64,000 bases of DNA from Pelosinus sp. UFO1 (GTDB lineage Bacteria; Bacillota; Negativicutes; DSM-13327): the NCBI RefSeq assembly GCF_000725345.1, contig NZ_CP008852.1:2906001-2970000 (forward strand), given 5' to 3'. Within the stretch, counting starts at the first letter, position 1, and every line of letters begins with the position of its first letter. Made by a program: the position numbers and the translations under genes. The notes beneath the pieces were generated by a model, which saw only the letters and a list, made by a program, of their open reading frames with translations, was not told where the DNA came from and did no database searches. Shown here piece by piece: positions 54,612 through 62,324 of the stretch.

Positions 54612-56126
54612 CTAACCATTTCCCTCATCAATATAAGAAAAAGCATCCTTTTCATACCAGTTTTTAAAGTAGGGAAGTTTAGTATTTTCACCTAAATTGC
54701 GATTAAAAGAAGGATTTTTCAAAACCCTTGCTAAGCGCCGAGCAAATTCAAAGACACCTGTATAACCTAAGAAAATATTACTTTGGTGAAATATTGGTAA
54801 AACAGGAATCCCTTGTTTACCTGCCCAGCCATTGCCACCAACATGGCCCACATATAAGTCAGGTTTCAAATTAGCAATTAAATTTGCTTGTTCAAAAGGC
54901 TGCCCAGTCGCTACATTGAAAGGAACTCTATCACCCTCTCTAACTTCGTCTAGCATTTCATCAGCAAACTGATCATAATGATAAGCGCGCATTCCTACAA
55001 CTTCGAGTCCAAGGTAGGTAAGAAGTTCGGCATTGGCAACTACACGAATTTCACCACCGCCAATCATTACCCTTTTCCCTTTAAACAGTTCTCGATAAGG
55101 TACCAATGCTTCTTCTAGAAGTTTGGTCTCTTGAGCAATAAACCGCTCTGCCGCTTCTTCAATACCAAAGAATTTAGCAATATCCAAAATCCAACGATTT
55201 GTATATTTTACACCAATTGGAATCGTGCGAAGGACGTAGGGAATATTATACTTTGTTTTTAAATGTTCCACGAAATAATCATCATGAGTGGCACAAATAC
55301 TCACATTTAATGACGCCTCAGTGGCCTTGAGAAAATCCTCAGGATGGGCATAACAAGGCAAGATGTTTAATTTGAGCTCCAGAGCCTTGAGTAATCTCAC
55401 CAATTCATACTCGTCAATACGGCTCATAGAGGAAACATTGAGCACATTTACTGTCCGACTAATACGATATTTTTCCTGTAATTCTTCAAGTTGATTTTTA
55501 TTATCTTGCTTAGATTTCACCTCTGCATCCAAATCTGGTATCAAATTCCTTAAGATTCCATGATAAACTGCATCATAAGCACTCGCCATAATTTTCGTTT
55601 TGAAGCCTTCGCAATGTACAGGTACTATTTTAGCTTGAATTTCGCCTTGCACTCCTTCAACAACGCTATCAATGTCATCGCCGATAATGGCTGGTACGCA
55701 GCTATTTACAATAATAATAGCACTTGGACGGAATTCTTTTTCAGCATACAAAATGGCATCTCGTAAATTATTTTCACCACCGTTGATTACTTCTGATTCA
55801 CCCATATTAGTATTAACCCATAACAATCCTCGTGCATTACTGTCACGCAATTGTTGAAAGTTCTTATTAATTCCAGCAACCGATAAATTAGCTCCACCGC
55901 AACCAAGAGGACCATGTACAATAACCACTGCATCACGAATCGTATTCAATATAGCCAAACTTAAATTTAACTGGCAACCTTGTGTTTGGGAAAATGTCCT
56001 CTTAATCCCATTAAGGCATCCCTTTTTTGATTGGTCCACCAAGTTGTTGCATGATCCGCCATATGCATTACAGGCTCTTAAACGATCTTCACGTACTGGA
56101 GGTGCTTTATCTTTTATATAATCCAT
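54612..56126 (-). CDS. Nitrogenase-like component 1, D-type subunit
   Basis: 504 residues of the nitrogenase component-1 superfamily. C51, C76 (HGPLGCGG) and C143 (NSCVPAIIGDD) fit the spacing of the three NifD P-cluster cysteines. C278 in SICATHDDY keeps the exact spacing (18 residues) to the KYxIP motif that follows the FeMo-cofactor cysteine of NifD. The FeMo-co histidine region (GY-D-G of NifD) is replaced by FLGYTGVF without the His. Extra N-terminal cysteines are C19, C26 and C37. It is neither NifD, NifE, BchN nor CfbD by eye. Linked to cysK, an MtaA-like methyltransferase and SsuABC, a methylthio-alkane-reductase (MarD)-like role is plausible. Confidence 0.85.
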   Translation of the reverse strand: MDYIKDKAPPVREDRLRACNAYGGSCNNLVDQSKKGCLNGIKRTFSQTQGCQLNLSLAILNTIRDAVVIVHGPLGCGGANLSVAGINKNFQQLRDSNARGLLWVNTNMGESEVINGGENNLRDAILYAEKEFRPSAIIIVNSCVPAIIGDDIDSVVEGVQGEIQAKIVPVHCEGFKTKIMASAYDAVYHGILRNLIPDLDAEVKSKQDNKNQLEELQEKYRISRTVNVLNVSSMSRIDEYELVRLLKALELKLNILPCYAHPEDFLKATEASLNVSICATHDDYFVEHLKTKYNIPYVLRTIPIGVKYTNRWILDIAKFFGIEEAAERFIAQETKLLEEALVPYRELFKGKRVMIGGGEIRVVANAELLTYLGLEVVGMRAYHYDQFADEMLDEVREGDRVPFNVATGQPFEQANLIANLKPDLYVGHVGGNGWAGKQGIPVLPIFHQSNIFLGYTGVFEFARRLARVLKNPSFNRNLGENTKLPYFKNWYEKDAFSYIDEGNG

Positions 56127-56139
56127 TTCATCCTCTCTC

Positions 56140-57480
56140 CTATCTGCTTCCTACTAATAATCCAAAAATATCTTCCACTAAACTTAATGCCCCACGATAA
56201 CCCACATAGGCTCTGTCGAGTACAACCCTATTGGATAGTGGATAGGATACACCTAAATGTGGTGCCCCTATAGATGTAGCAAAATCCCTATCTAAACTAC
56301 TTCCCAAAACAAATGCCGGGCTAAAGCTATCGAAATATCGATCATTATTATTTTTCTGCCACGAAGCATTAAAATGCTTGCTCACATTTGACGTATCGGT
56401 ATCAAATACAAGTTTAGGACGAATACCAGAAGTAAAGTCTTGAAATCTTGTTTCGACCAGCTGCTTCTCTTCATCCGTAAGAACATCGGTAATCATCACG
56501 AGCTCTGGTAACCATCCCAAATCATCAGCCAAAAATCTAGCAATTGCCGGAGCATAATTGACATCAGCCACAACTACACTGTACCGTTGGAAATCCAAAT
56601 CATTATAAACATCAGCCAATCGTTCTATATAGCTATAATAACGAGCCTTTTCCTCTGTTATAACCTTCTCAATGATAGTCTCTTTCGTTCCTAAGGCTTC
56701 GCCTACTGTACGCAAGAATCTTTCAGTTCCAGCTGCGCCGATAGGTAAGGGTGCAATCACATAAGGCACTCCATGGATTTCTTCGAATATTTTGGCAGGT
56801 TCAATCCCGTATACATCCGATACAACGATATTCAAACTAGCAGCACCAGCATATTTAAGATTATCTAGTGTTTCTCCTTCGCCAAAAAAGGTATTAACCT
56901 CATAACCAATTTTTTCAAGAAGCGCTTTCAATATATTCAAATTCCCTTTCCAAAATACATCCTGAATAGGGACAAGGCCAAATAAATTAACAACATTCTT
57001 TTTCTTCACTGGATTCTTTTCAACAAAGTCAGTGAATAGTTTACTTAGAACAATATCGTACCCTTTATACGAATTGCCTTTAAATCCACCTGTCTCCGCT
57101 CCCAAAACTGGCTTGCCCTCTTGGTGAAACCGATTTGCTACCGCCACTGCATCATCACCAATAATATCTACCATACATCCAGTAACTACAAAATATAAGT
57201 CACCATCAACAACTTCAAGTGTGGTAGCAATTTGTTCCGTTAATCGCTCTTCACCACCAAATACAATATCTTTTTCATAGATATTAGAACTTGGCAATGC
57301 CAATCCAGCACAATAGCCACTGCCCAAATAGCCAGATGCACCATGCAAGGCATTGGCAATATTACCACCGCACCCAGCTGCAGCATGGATAATAGGTATT
57401 ACTCTTGGCAAGACTTTCAAAGTTGCTATTGCGCCCCCAAGAGTGCACAAATAGCGTGGCCGCTCTATAAATTTGCTCAT
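56140..57480 (-). CDS. Nitrogenase-like component 1, K-type subunit
   Basis: 446 residues, K-like: C12, C37 (HAAAGCGG) and C102 (VTGCMVDIIGDD) correspond to the beta-subunit P-cluster cysteines, and IYEKDIVFGGEERL corresponds to the conserved D-VFGG motif. It lacks the long N-terminal extension of NifK. The K gene precedes the D gene by 13 bases, the reverse of nifDK, and no nifH-type gene is beside them; the nearest is the nifH-like fragment at 63723. Partner of the D-type protein in an alpha2beta2 reductase (inference). Confidence 0.85.
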   Translation of the reverse strand: MSKFIERPRYLCTLGGAIATLKVLPRVIPIIHAAAGCGGNIANALHGASGYLGSGYCAGLALPSSNIYEKDIVFGGEERLTEQIATTLEVVDGDLYFVVTGCMVDIIGDDAVAVANRFHQEGKPVLGAETGGFKGNSYKGYDIVLSKLFTDFVEKNPVKKKNVVNLFGLVPIQDVFWKGNLNILKALLEKIGYEVNTFFGEGETLDNLKYAGAASLNIVVSDVYGIEPAKIFEEIHGVPYVIAPLPIGAAGTERFLRTVGEALGTKETIIEKVITEEKARYYSYIERLADVYNDLDFQRYSVVVADVNYAPAIARFLADDLGWLPELVMITDVLTDEEKQLVETRFQDFTSGIRPKLVFDTDTSNVSKHFNASWQKNNNDRYFDSFSPAFVLGSSLDRDFATSIGAPHLGVSYPLSNRVVLDRAYVGYRGALSLVEDIFGLLVGSR

Positions 57481-57500
57481 ATATCTTCCTCCGTGTACTA

Positions 57501-58580
57501 TTAATTGAATTTCTCAGGATCAAATGGATATCGCCCAAACTCTCTAGCGACTTGAAACATAGCGTGAATATTTTCAACAGGAGCGCACATAGGAAGACCA
57601 CAACCTAGAGCTAAAATGTAGCCTTTAGGATTGTCATATGCCTTACACAGGCACCCTTTAGCATCACGGATGACATCATCAGGTGTTCCTAGATACATTG
57701 TCGCTGTAGGTTTGACATTGCCTAACAGGGCTACCCGGTGACCAACTTCTTGTTTGGCAACTGCCAAATCGATGGTATCATCTAAACTAAGAATTCCCGC
57801 CCCAGTATCAGCCATTGACTTCCAGATTTTTCTTGTATTGCCACAAATGTGCAGGGTCGGGGCACTCCCGCTTAACTCTTTAATAGATTGAATCAAGCCG
57901 CGTAAATAGGGAAATGCGAATTCATCAAACTGTTTAGGTCCTATTAGAGTCGCCGACGCAGTAGGATCAGCAACACTAAATCTAACTCCTAATTTTGCAG
58001 CTTCTCTTACATAAGCGAGAGTGCTGTCTACAGCAAATTTTAGCAACCGATGAACAAATTCAGGATTATGATAAAGATCACGAAGAAATTGGTCTGTTCC
58101 TCGAATGTTAGCCGCTGTAGTAAAAGGTCCTGCAAGATTGCTAACCACAGGAACATCATCGCCTATCCCCTCAACCATGAGTTCTAAAGCCTTTAAATGT
58201 ATGGGAAGACGACCTTTGCTCCAAGGATCAGGAATTTCTAGTCTTTCAAAATCGCCATACTCCTTGAGAACAAAATCTGTAATATATGGCGTATTCTCCT
58301 CTTTGGGATAAAAAACCGTAGACCCTACCGCTTCTGCAATACCAGGTAAACCAGGGCCAGTTCCCACAGACTCCACACCAAATATTCGGTAGGCTTCAAA
58401 TTGAGTTTGCGCCGTATGTTCTGCTGAATAATAGCATTGCCAGTGATTAATTCCAGCCAACTTGCCCGCTTGGTTGCTCACTTGAATACTACATGGTACC
58501 CGATCAAAAGGTTTTCCGGTTAACACAGCTTCCATTCGTTCTTTGGGCTTCATTTCATCACGGAAAACTCTAGTGCCCAC
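57501..58580 (-). CDS. Uroporphyrinogen decarboxylase-family methyltransferase (MtaA/CmuA-like)
   Basis: About 359 residues, UroD TIM-barrel. The zinc-thiolate site of MtaA-type methyltransferases is present: H244-x-C246 in LHICGN and C327 in LALGCGLP, which true uroporphyrinogen decarboxylases lack. Such enzymes move methyl groups between corrinoid proteins and thiols. As first gene of the nitrogenase-like operon (20 bases before the K gene) it may handle a methylthio or methylated product (inference). The frame opens at TTG 58604 without a ribosome site; GTG 58580 follows GAGGGA and is preferred; an ATG at 58553 has none. Confidence 0.85.
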   Translation of the reverse strand: MGTRVFRDEMKPKERMEAVLTGKPFDRVPCSIQVSNQAGKLAGINHWQCYYSAEHTAQTQFEAYRIFGVESVGTGPGLPGIAEAVGSTVFYPKEENTPYITDFVLKEYGDFERLEIPDPWSKGRLPIHLKALELMVEGIGDDVPVVSNLAGPFTTAANIRGTDQFLRDLYHNPEFVHRLLKFAVDSTLAYVREAAKLGVRFSVADPTASATLIGPKQFDEFAFPYLRGLIQSIKELSGSAPTLHICGNTRKIWKSMADTGAGILSLDDTIDLAVAKQEVGHRVALLGNVKPTATMYLGTPDDVIRDAKGCLCKAYDNPKGYILALGCGLPMCAPVENIHAMFQVAREFGRYPFDPEKFN

Positions 58581-58621
58581 ACTCTTTCCCTCACTTTCCG
58601 GCAATATTTATCATTTAATAA

Positions 58622-58691
58622 ACAAAAAAGGCAAAGATTGATCCTTCTATTAGGATCCGTCTTTGCCTTCAGTACGTATTACTGATCAGTC
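58622..58691 (-). promoter_or_regulatory. Attenuator leader B2 (shared motif)
   Basis: Minus strand: CTGATCAG-TAATACGTA-CTGAAGGC, with UCAGUA/UACUGA hairpin, abutting a terminator (AAGGCAAAGACGGATCC / GGATCAATCTTTGCCTT) and TTTTTTG. About 40 bases before the methyltransferase gene. Confidence 0.75.
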
Positions 58692-58766
58692 AAATTTATT
58701 ATGGATTTGTCGATAGCCATTTTTACAGTCCTCAAGTATTGAATACCTGCCAGATACTGTATAACT

Positions 58767-58831
58767 AAATAAAAAAGGCTAAAGTATATCCAAAAGGACA
58801 CTACTTTAGCCTTCAGTTTTTCTGATCAGCC
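58767..58831 (-). promoter_or_regulatory. Attenuator leader B1 (shared motif)
   Basis: Minus strand: CTGATCAG-AAAAA-CTGAAGGCT, abutting a terminator (AAGGCTAAAGTA / TACTTTAGCCTT) and TTTTTTATTT. The first of two tandem attenuators in one leader. Confidence 0.75.
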
Positions 58832-58866
58832 CAAAAAATATGTTATAAACACTGCACTTTTTCTTT

Positions 58867-58894
58867 AGTATAATTCATTTTACTAATTTGTCAA
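58867..58894 (-). promoter_or_regulatory. Promoter of the nitrogenase-like operon
   Basis: Minus strand TTGACA (58889-58894), 16-base spacer, TATACT (58867-58872). Transcript start near 58860 gives a ~280-base leader holding B1 and B2. Confidence 0.75.
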
Positions 58895-59107
58895 TACACT
58901 TTCTCACCCTAATTAAAAAATAAAATTATAAGTTGTAAATATAAAACTGTTACAAACTGATTGCTTAAATTCACTGCCCTTATAAATCTATCATTTTGCT
59001 AAAAATATATTTACAATTCCAACTCTAAATGCTATCATCTTTATCAAATACTAAAATAAGTGTGCGCTTACACAACTAAATCAGTACTGGCTGGTTAGAA
59101 AAAACTA

Positions 59108-59152
59108 AAGGCCGAGTCTATCCTACGGGATAAACTCGGCTTTTTCGTTTTA
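59108..59152 (+). terminator. Stem-loop terminator/attenuator before the small secreted protein
   Basis: GCCGAGTcTATCC-tacg-GGATAAACTCGGC followed by TTTTTCGTTTT. No plus-strand gene ends upstream, so it probably acts as an attenuator in the leader of the 59177-62020 operon. The stretch 58895-59107 is AT-rich with a TGTGCGCTTACACA dyad near 59060. Confidence 0.7.
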
Positions 59153-59176
59153 ATTCATTTTAGGGAGGTGGCATCA

Positions 59177-59380
59177 TTGGTTAGAAGACTATTGATATTC
59201 GGAGTCTTGTTACTTTCACTCTTATCGGCTGGACTGGTTTCAGCAGCTCATAATGAGAAAGAATGCATAAGTCAAGAAACAGAAACGATTCAGAATAAGA
59301 GTAATTCTGATAAGACTGATATAACACATAAAAAAGATAAGTGTTGCGATAAAGATAACAAAGAAAACGAAGATAATTAA
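59177..59380 (+). CDS. Small secreted cysteine- and lysine/aspartate-rich protein
   Basis: 67 residues: signal peptide (VRRLLIFGVLLLSLLSAGLV, cut near SAA), then a highly charged tail with three cysteines (one C, then CC in KDKCCDKDNK). It may bind metal in the periplasm. A TTG nine bases after AGGGAGG is the best start; a GTG at 59168 touches the ribosome site. Unknown family. Its stop overlaps the start of repeat copy 2. Confidence 0.6.
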   Translation: MVRRLLIFGVLLLSLLSAGLVSAAHNEKECISQETETIQNKSNSDKTDITHKKDKCCDKDNKENEDN

Positions 59381-59477
59381 GAAAAGACTTGGCTTGTGCC
59401 AAGTCCTCGGACGCAGGCAGAAGCCTTCGTCCGAGGACTTGGAATCAAGAAAGTGTTATACTTTCTGATTCCGTAAA
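59379..59477 (+). repeat. Dispersed ~100-bp structured repeat, copy 2
   Basis: Same element as 45072-45170. This copy can form a perfect 15-bp stem (CCAAGTCCTCGGACG / CGTCCGAGGACTTGG) around an AGGC-agaa-GCCT hairpin, plus flanking hairpins GACTTGGC-ttgt-GCCAAGTC and GGAATCaAGAAAGT-gttat-ACTTTCTGATTCC. Confidence 0.9.
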
Positions 59478-59501
59478 ATAACTATAAAAGGATGATAAAC
59501 A

Positions 59502-59732
59502 ATGACACTTAATCGATTTCTAGTCCTGTCTTTTTTTATATTTTCCTTGGGAATTGTCATTTTGTACAATGGACTTAATAGGGTTCCTTTGAGACAAATT
59601 GATCCTAATGCACTCCATAAACACGGGCAATCTTCACTACTTCAGAGTGAAGCCGTAGCCAATAAGACAACTACCGCCTCGGCGACTGCTTTGCGTCTTA
59701 AGAATATAGATATTATACAGAAAAGGAGTTAA
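59502..59732 (+). CDS. Small membrane-anchored protein of unknown function
   Basis: 76 residues: one N-terminal hydrophobic segment (residues 5-24), then a polar tail. AAGGATG-type site before the ATG. It is five bases upstream of the DUF4418 gene, so cotranscribed with the ABC exporter. No known family recognised. Confidence 0.6.
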   Translation: MTLNRFLVLSFFIFSLGIVILYNGLNRVPLRQIDPNALHKHGQSSLLQSEAVANKTTTASATALRLKNIDIIQKRS

Positions 59733-59737
59733 CCATC

Positions 59738-60145
59738 ATGAATCGTTATAAAATATTATCATGGATTGCTCTTTTTATTAGCATTTCACTGTTACTTTTA
59801 CCTAAATATGTACCAATTTGCACAGGACATACAGGTGATGGCAATCCTATGCAATGCCATTATACATACCAGGCTGAATTTATCATTACATTACTTGCTA
59901 TAATACTTTCTGCCAGTCTGTTAGTGCTACGCACTACTGAGGCCCGATTACTTAATAGCTTTGTTGTCTTCTTACTTGGAATTATCGTTATCATCCTACC
60001 CCAGCCATGGGCTATCGGCATCTGCGAAAATGGTGCTTGCTTAAAGACCACCTTTTTTACGACAATCGGCGGTAGTATACTTGCTATAATAGGCCTCGTG
60101 CTCCTTTTATTAACCCATAAAACACAATCGGAGGAGGTTATATGA
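59738..60145 (+). CDS. DUF4418-like membrane protein
   Basis: 135 residues with four hydrophobic segments and conserved cysteines between them (PICTGHTGDGNPMQCHYT at about residues 27-45, GICENGACLKT at about 90-100), the pattern of DUF4418. Paired extracytoplasmic cysteines hint at metal or thiol handling (inference). Its stop overlaps the ABC permease start by ATGA. Confidence 0.75.
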   Translation: MNRYKILSWIALFISISLLLLPKYVPICTGHTGDGNPMQCHYTYQAEFIITLLAIILSASLLVLRTTEARLLNSFVVFLLGIIVIILPQPWAIGICENGACLKTTFFTTIGGSILAIIGLVLLLLTHKTQSEEVI

Positions 60146-61341
60146 CCTTTCTAATTTGGAAAAATCTCTTGCATCGTAAACTGCAAAGCTTTGCTATCCT
60201 ATTTTCCATCGCTACCGGGGTTGCCATTATTTTATGCGTTTGGGCTCTTTATAACGGAGTGTCTTTTGGTATGGATATTTCAAAACAACGTATGGGAGCT
60301 GATATTGTCATTATACCTGGCGGCGCAACCATAGAACCTAGCCTCGTATTATTTGGTGGAGCAGCGGCCAATACCTACATGTCCCAAAAAAACGTTGACG
60401 CCATTCGTTCTATTCCTGGAGTTCACAAAGCAACCCCTCAATTCTTCACCCATAGTTTAACAGCAGACTGCCATGACATTGGAACGAATAACCGTATGAT
60501 TGGCTATGATCCAACCAGTGACTGGATCGTCGGGCCATGGCTAAAAAAACTACAAAAAACAGATCTCAAAGACAATGAGGTCATTCTCGGAGCGAAAGTA
60601 CCTACTTGGACGCAAAATAAAATTATGATCCTTGGGACTTGGTATGATATTGTAACTGTCGCAGAAGAAACTGGAACAACTCTAGATTATTCACTCTTTG
60701 TCAGTATGGCTGAAGCACGCCGTGTTGTTAATAAAACTCCTGCACTAAAATCAATATGGGAAAAACAAGGACCGCCTGCTGAACTTATTTCCACAGTGTT
60801 AGTGCAAGTCGATGAATCAGCTAATATCATGGATATCGTGACAAAGATTCAACAAGTTGATTATGTGCAAACCATTGTGGCAGCAGATGTTAAGAAACGT
60901 ATCAATGACCAGTTTACAGTTCTCATTGGTTTACTAGGGGGCATTGGCTTACTGGTGGTCTTGCTTTCTTTATTTCAACTCTTTTCACGTTTTTATACTT
61001 TAACTGTTGATAGGCAAGCAGAATGGGGACTTTACCTAGCACTTGGGGCTTCTAGTCAAGAGATATCTTCTATTATCGTGGGAGAAGCAGTAATCATCGC
61101 TTTTGCGGGATCGTTAGCTGGTCTTATTTTAGGTGGTGGGTTATATAAGCTAAGTTTAGTACTACTCCAGTCCTACCAATCCTTTCCTTTTGTTGAGCCA
61201 GCTTGGCACTTCTTCGCTATTGCCTCTCTCTTATTAATAGGAATTTTTTCTGCCCTAGGAGCTCTGGCCGCTTGGCTACCTGCTTACCGGGGTAGTCAAG
61301 TCGACCCAAGTACCGTCATGACACATGGTGAATTTAATTAA
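60142..61341 (+). CDS. MacB/FtsX-type ABC transporter permease
   Basis: 399 residues: membrane segment at residues 15-38, a large extracytoplasmic MacB-type domain (about 40-265, including RMGADIVIIPGGA), then three C-terminal membrane segments of the FtsX domain (about 270-395). Such permeases export lipoproteins, peptides or other substrates together with an ATPase; here encoded next. Confidence 0.9.
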   Translation: MTFLIWKNLLHRKLQSFAILFSIATGVAIILCVWALYNGVSFGMDISKQRMGADIVIIPGGATIEPSLVLFGGAAANTYMSQKNVDAIRSIPGVHKATPQFFTHSLTADCHDIGTNNRMIGYDPTSDWIVGPWLKKLQKTDLKDNEVILGAKVPTWTQNKIMILGTWYDIVTVAEETGTTLDYSLFVSMAEARRVVNKTPALKSIWEKQGPPAELISTVLVQVDESANIMDIVTKIQQVDYVQTIVAADVKKRINDQFTVLIGLLGGIGLLVVLLSLFQLFSRFYTLTVDRQAEWGLYLALGASSQEISSIIVGEAVIIAFAGSLAGLILGGGLYKLSLVLLQSYQSFPFVEPAWHFFAIASLLLIGIFSALGALAAWLPAYRGSQVDPSTVMTHGEFN

Positions 61342-61354
61342 TGTGGAGGGAAAA

Positions 61355-62020
61355 ATGAGCAACTTAATTGAACTACAAAATATTAGTAAAAGTTATGGCG
61401 AGGATATCATTTTCTCAAACTTATCTCTCTCTGTAAAAAAAGGTACAGCGTTAGCCATTGTTGGCGATTCGGGTGGTGGAAAAACTACCCTTTTATCAGT
61501 CATGGGATTGCTGCAAAACACTACGTCAGGTAGGAGACTAGTTGATAATATTGATGTGGGTTCTTTAACTAAACAAGAACAAGGCAAAATGCGAGGTAAA
61601 TATTTTGGTTTTGTTTTTCAAAGGGCCCGTTTGATCAACTCCCTCACAACTCTTGAAAATGTAATGATACCTGCCTGGCTAACCCAAAAAGATAGCAATT
61701 TAAAAAACAGAGCACTGGAATTATTAACCCACTTTAACATGGAACATCGTTTACATCACAAACCTGAGCAACTTAGTCTAGGGCAATTGCGTCGCATTTC
61801 CCTTGCCAGAGCCTTATTATTGAATCCCCCCATCTTATTGGCTGATGAACCAACCAACGACTTAGACCCAGCCTTGGCCAAAAGTGTTGCCGATTGTTTG
61901 TTACAAGCACGCAATACTGGAACCAGTGTCGTAATCATTACCCATGACCCTGCTTTGGCAGCCCGGGCTGATGAAGTCCTCAGTCTACAGAACGGACAAC
62001 TAAACCGAGTTCAACACTAA
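61355..62020 (+). CDS. MacB/LolD-type ABC transporter ATP-binding protein
   Basis: 221 residues: Walker A GDSGGGKTT (about residues 36-44), Q-loop VFQRARL, signature LSLGQLRRISLARAL (Leu replaces the usual second Gly position), Walker B ILLADEPTNDLDP, H-loop ITHDP. ATG 61355 follows GGAGGG; the frame extends 10 codons into the permease gene. Partner of the upstream permease. Confidence 0.92.
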   Translation: MSNLIELQNISKSYGEDIIFSNLSLSVKKGTALAIVGDSGGGKTTLLSVMGLLQNTTSGRRLVDNIDVGSLTKQEQGKMRGKYFGFVFQRARLINSLTTLENVMIPAWLTQKDSNLKNRALELLTHFNMEHRLHHKPEQLSLGQLRRISLARALLLNPPILLADEPTNDLDPALAKSVADCLLQARNTGTSVVIITHDPALAARADEVLSLQNGQLNRVQH

Positions 62021-62034
62021 GAGTACATACTTAT

Positions 62035-62135
62035 AAGAAAAGACTTGGCTTGTGCCAAGTCCTCGGACGCAGGCAGAAGCCTTAGTCGTTCTTACTTGGA
62101 ATCAAGAAAGTGTTATACTTTCTGATTCCGCAAAA
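62035..62135 (+). repeat. Dispersed ~100-bp structured repeat, copy 3
   Basis: Nearly identical to copies 1 and 2; shares with copy 1 the ...CTTAGTCGTTCTTACTTGG block where copy 2 has the perfectly complementary arm. It follows the ABC operon and abuts the operon terminator. Confidence 0.9.
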
Positions 62136-62186
62136 AGCAAAGGTTAAAGAGCGCTAATTAACGCTTTTCAACCTTTGCTTTTTTTC
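62134..62186 (+). terminator. Terminator of the DUF4418-ABC operon
   Basis: AGCAAAGGTT...AGCG-loop-CGCT...AACCTTTGCT followed by TTTTTTTCTG. The remaining bases to 62324 show nothing recognisable. Confidence 0.85.
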
Positions 62187-62324
62187 TGAATAACAGTTGC
62201 TCCATCTTAATCAACGTAGAATAAATTCAATTTCACTATATACTTACCCAGGATACTATTGTAATCGTCGCGCTGATTAATAAACTCTGAAAAAATAAAA
62301 TTACTACCTCCTCAATATTAGGTC

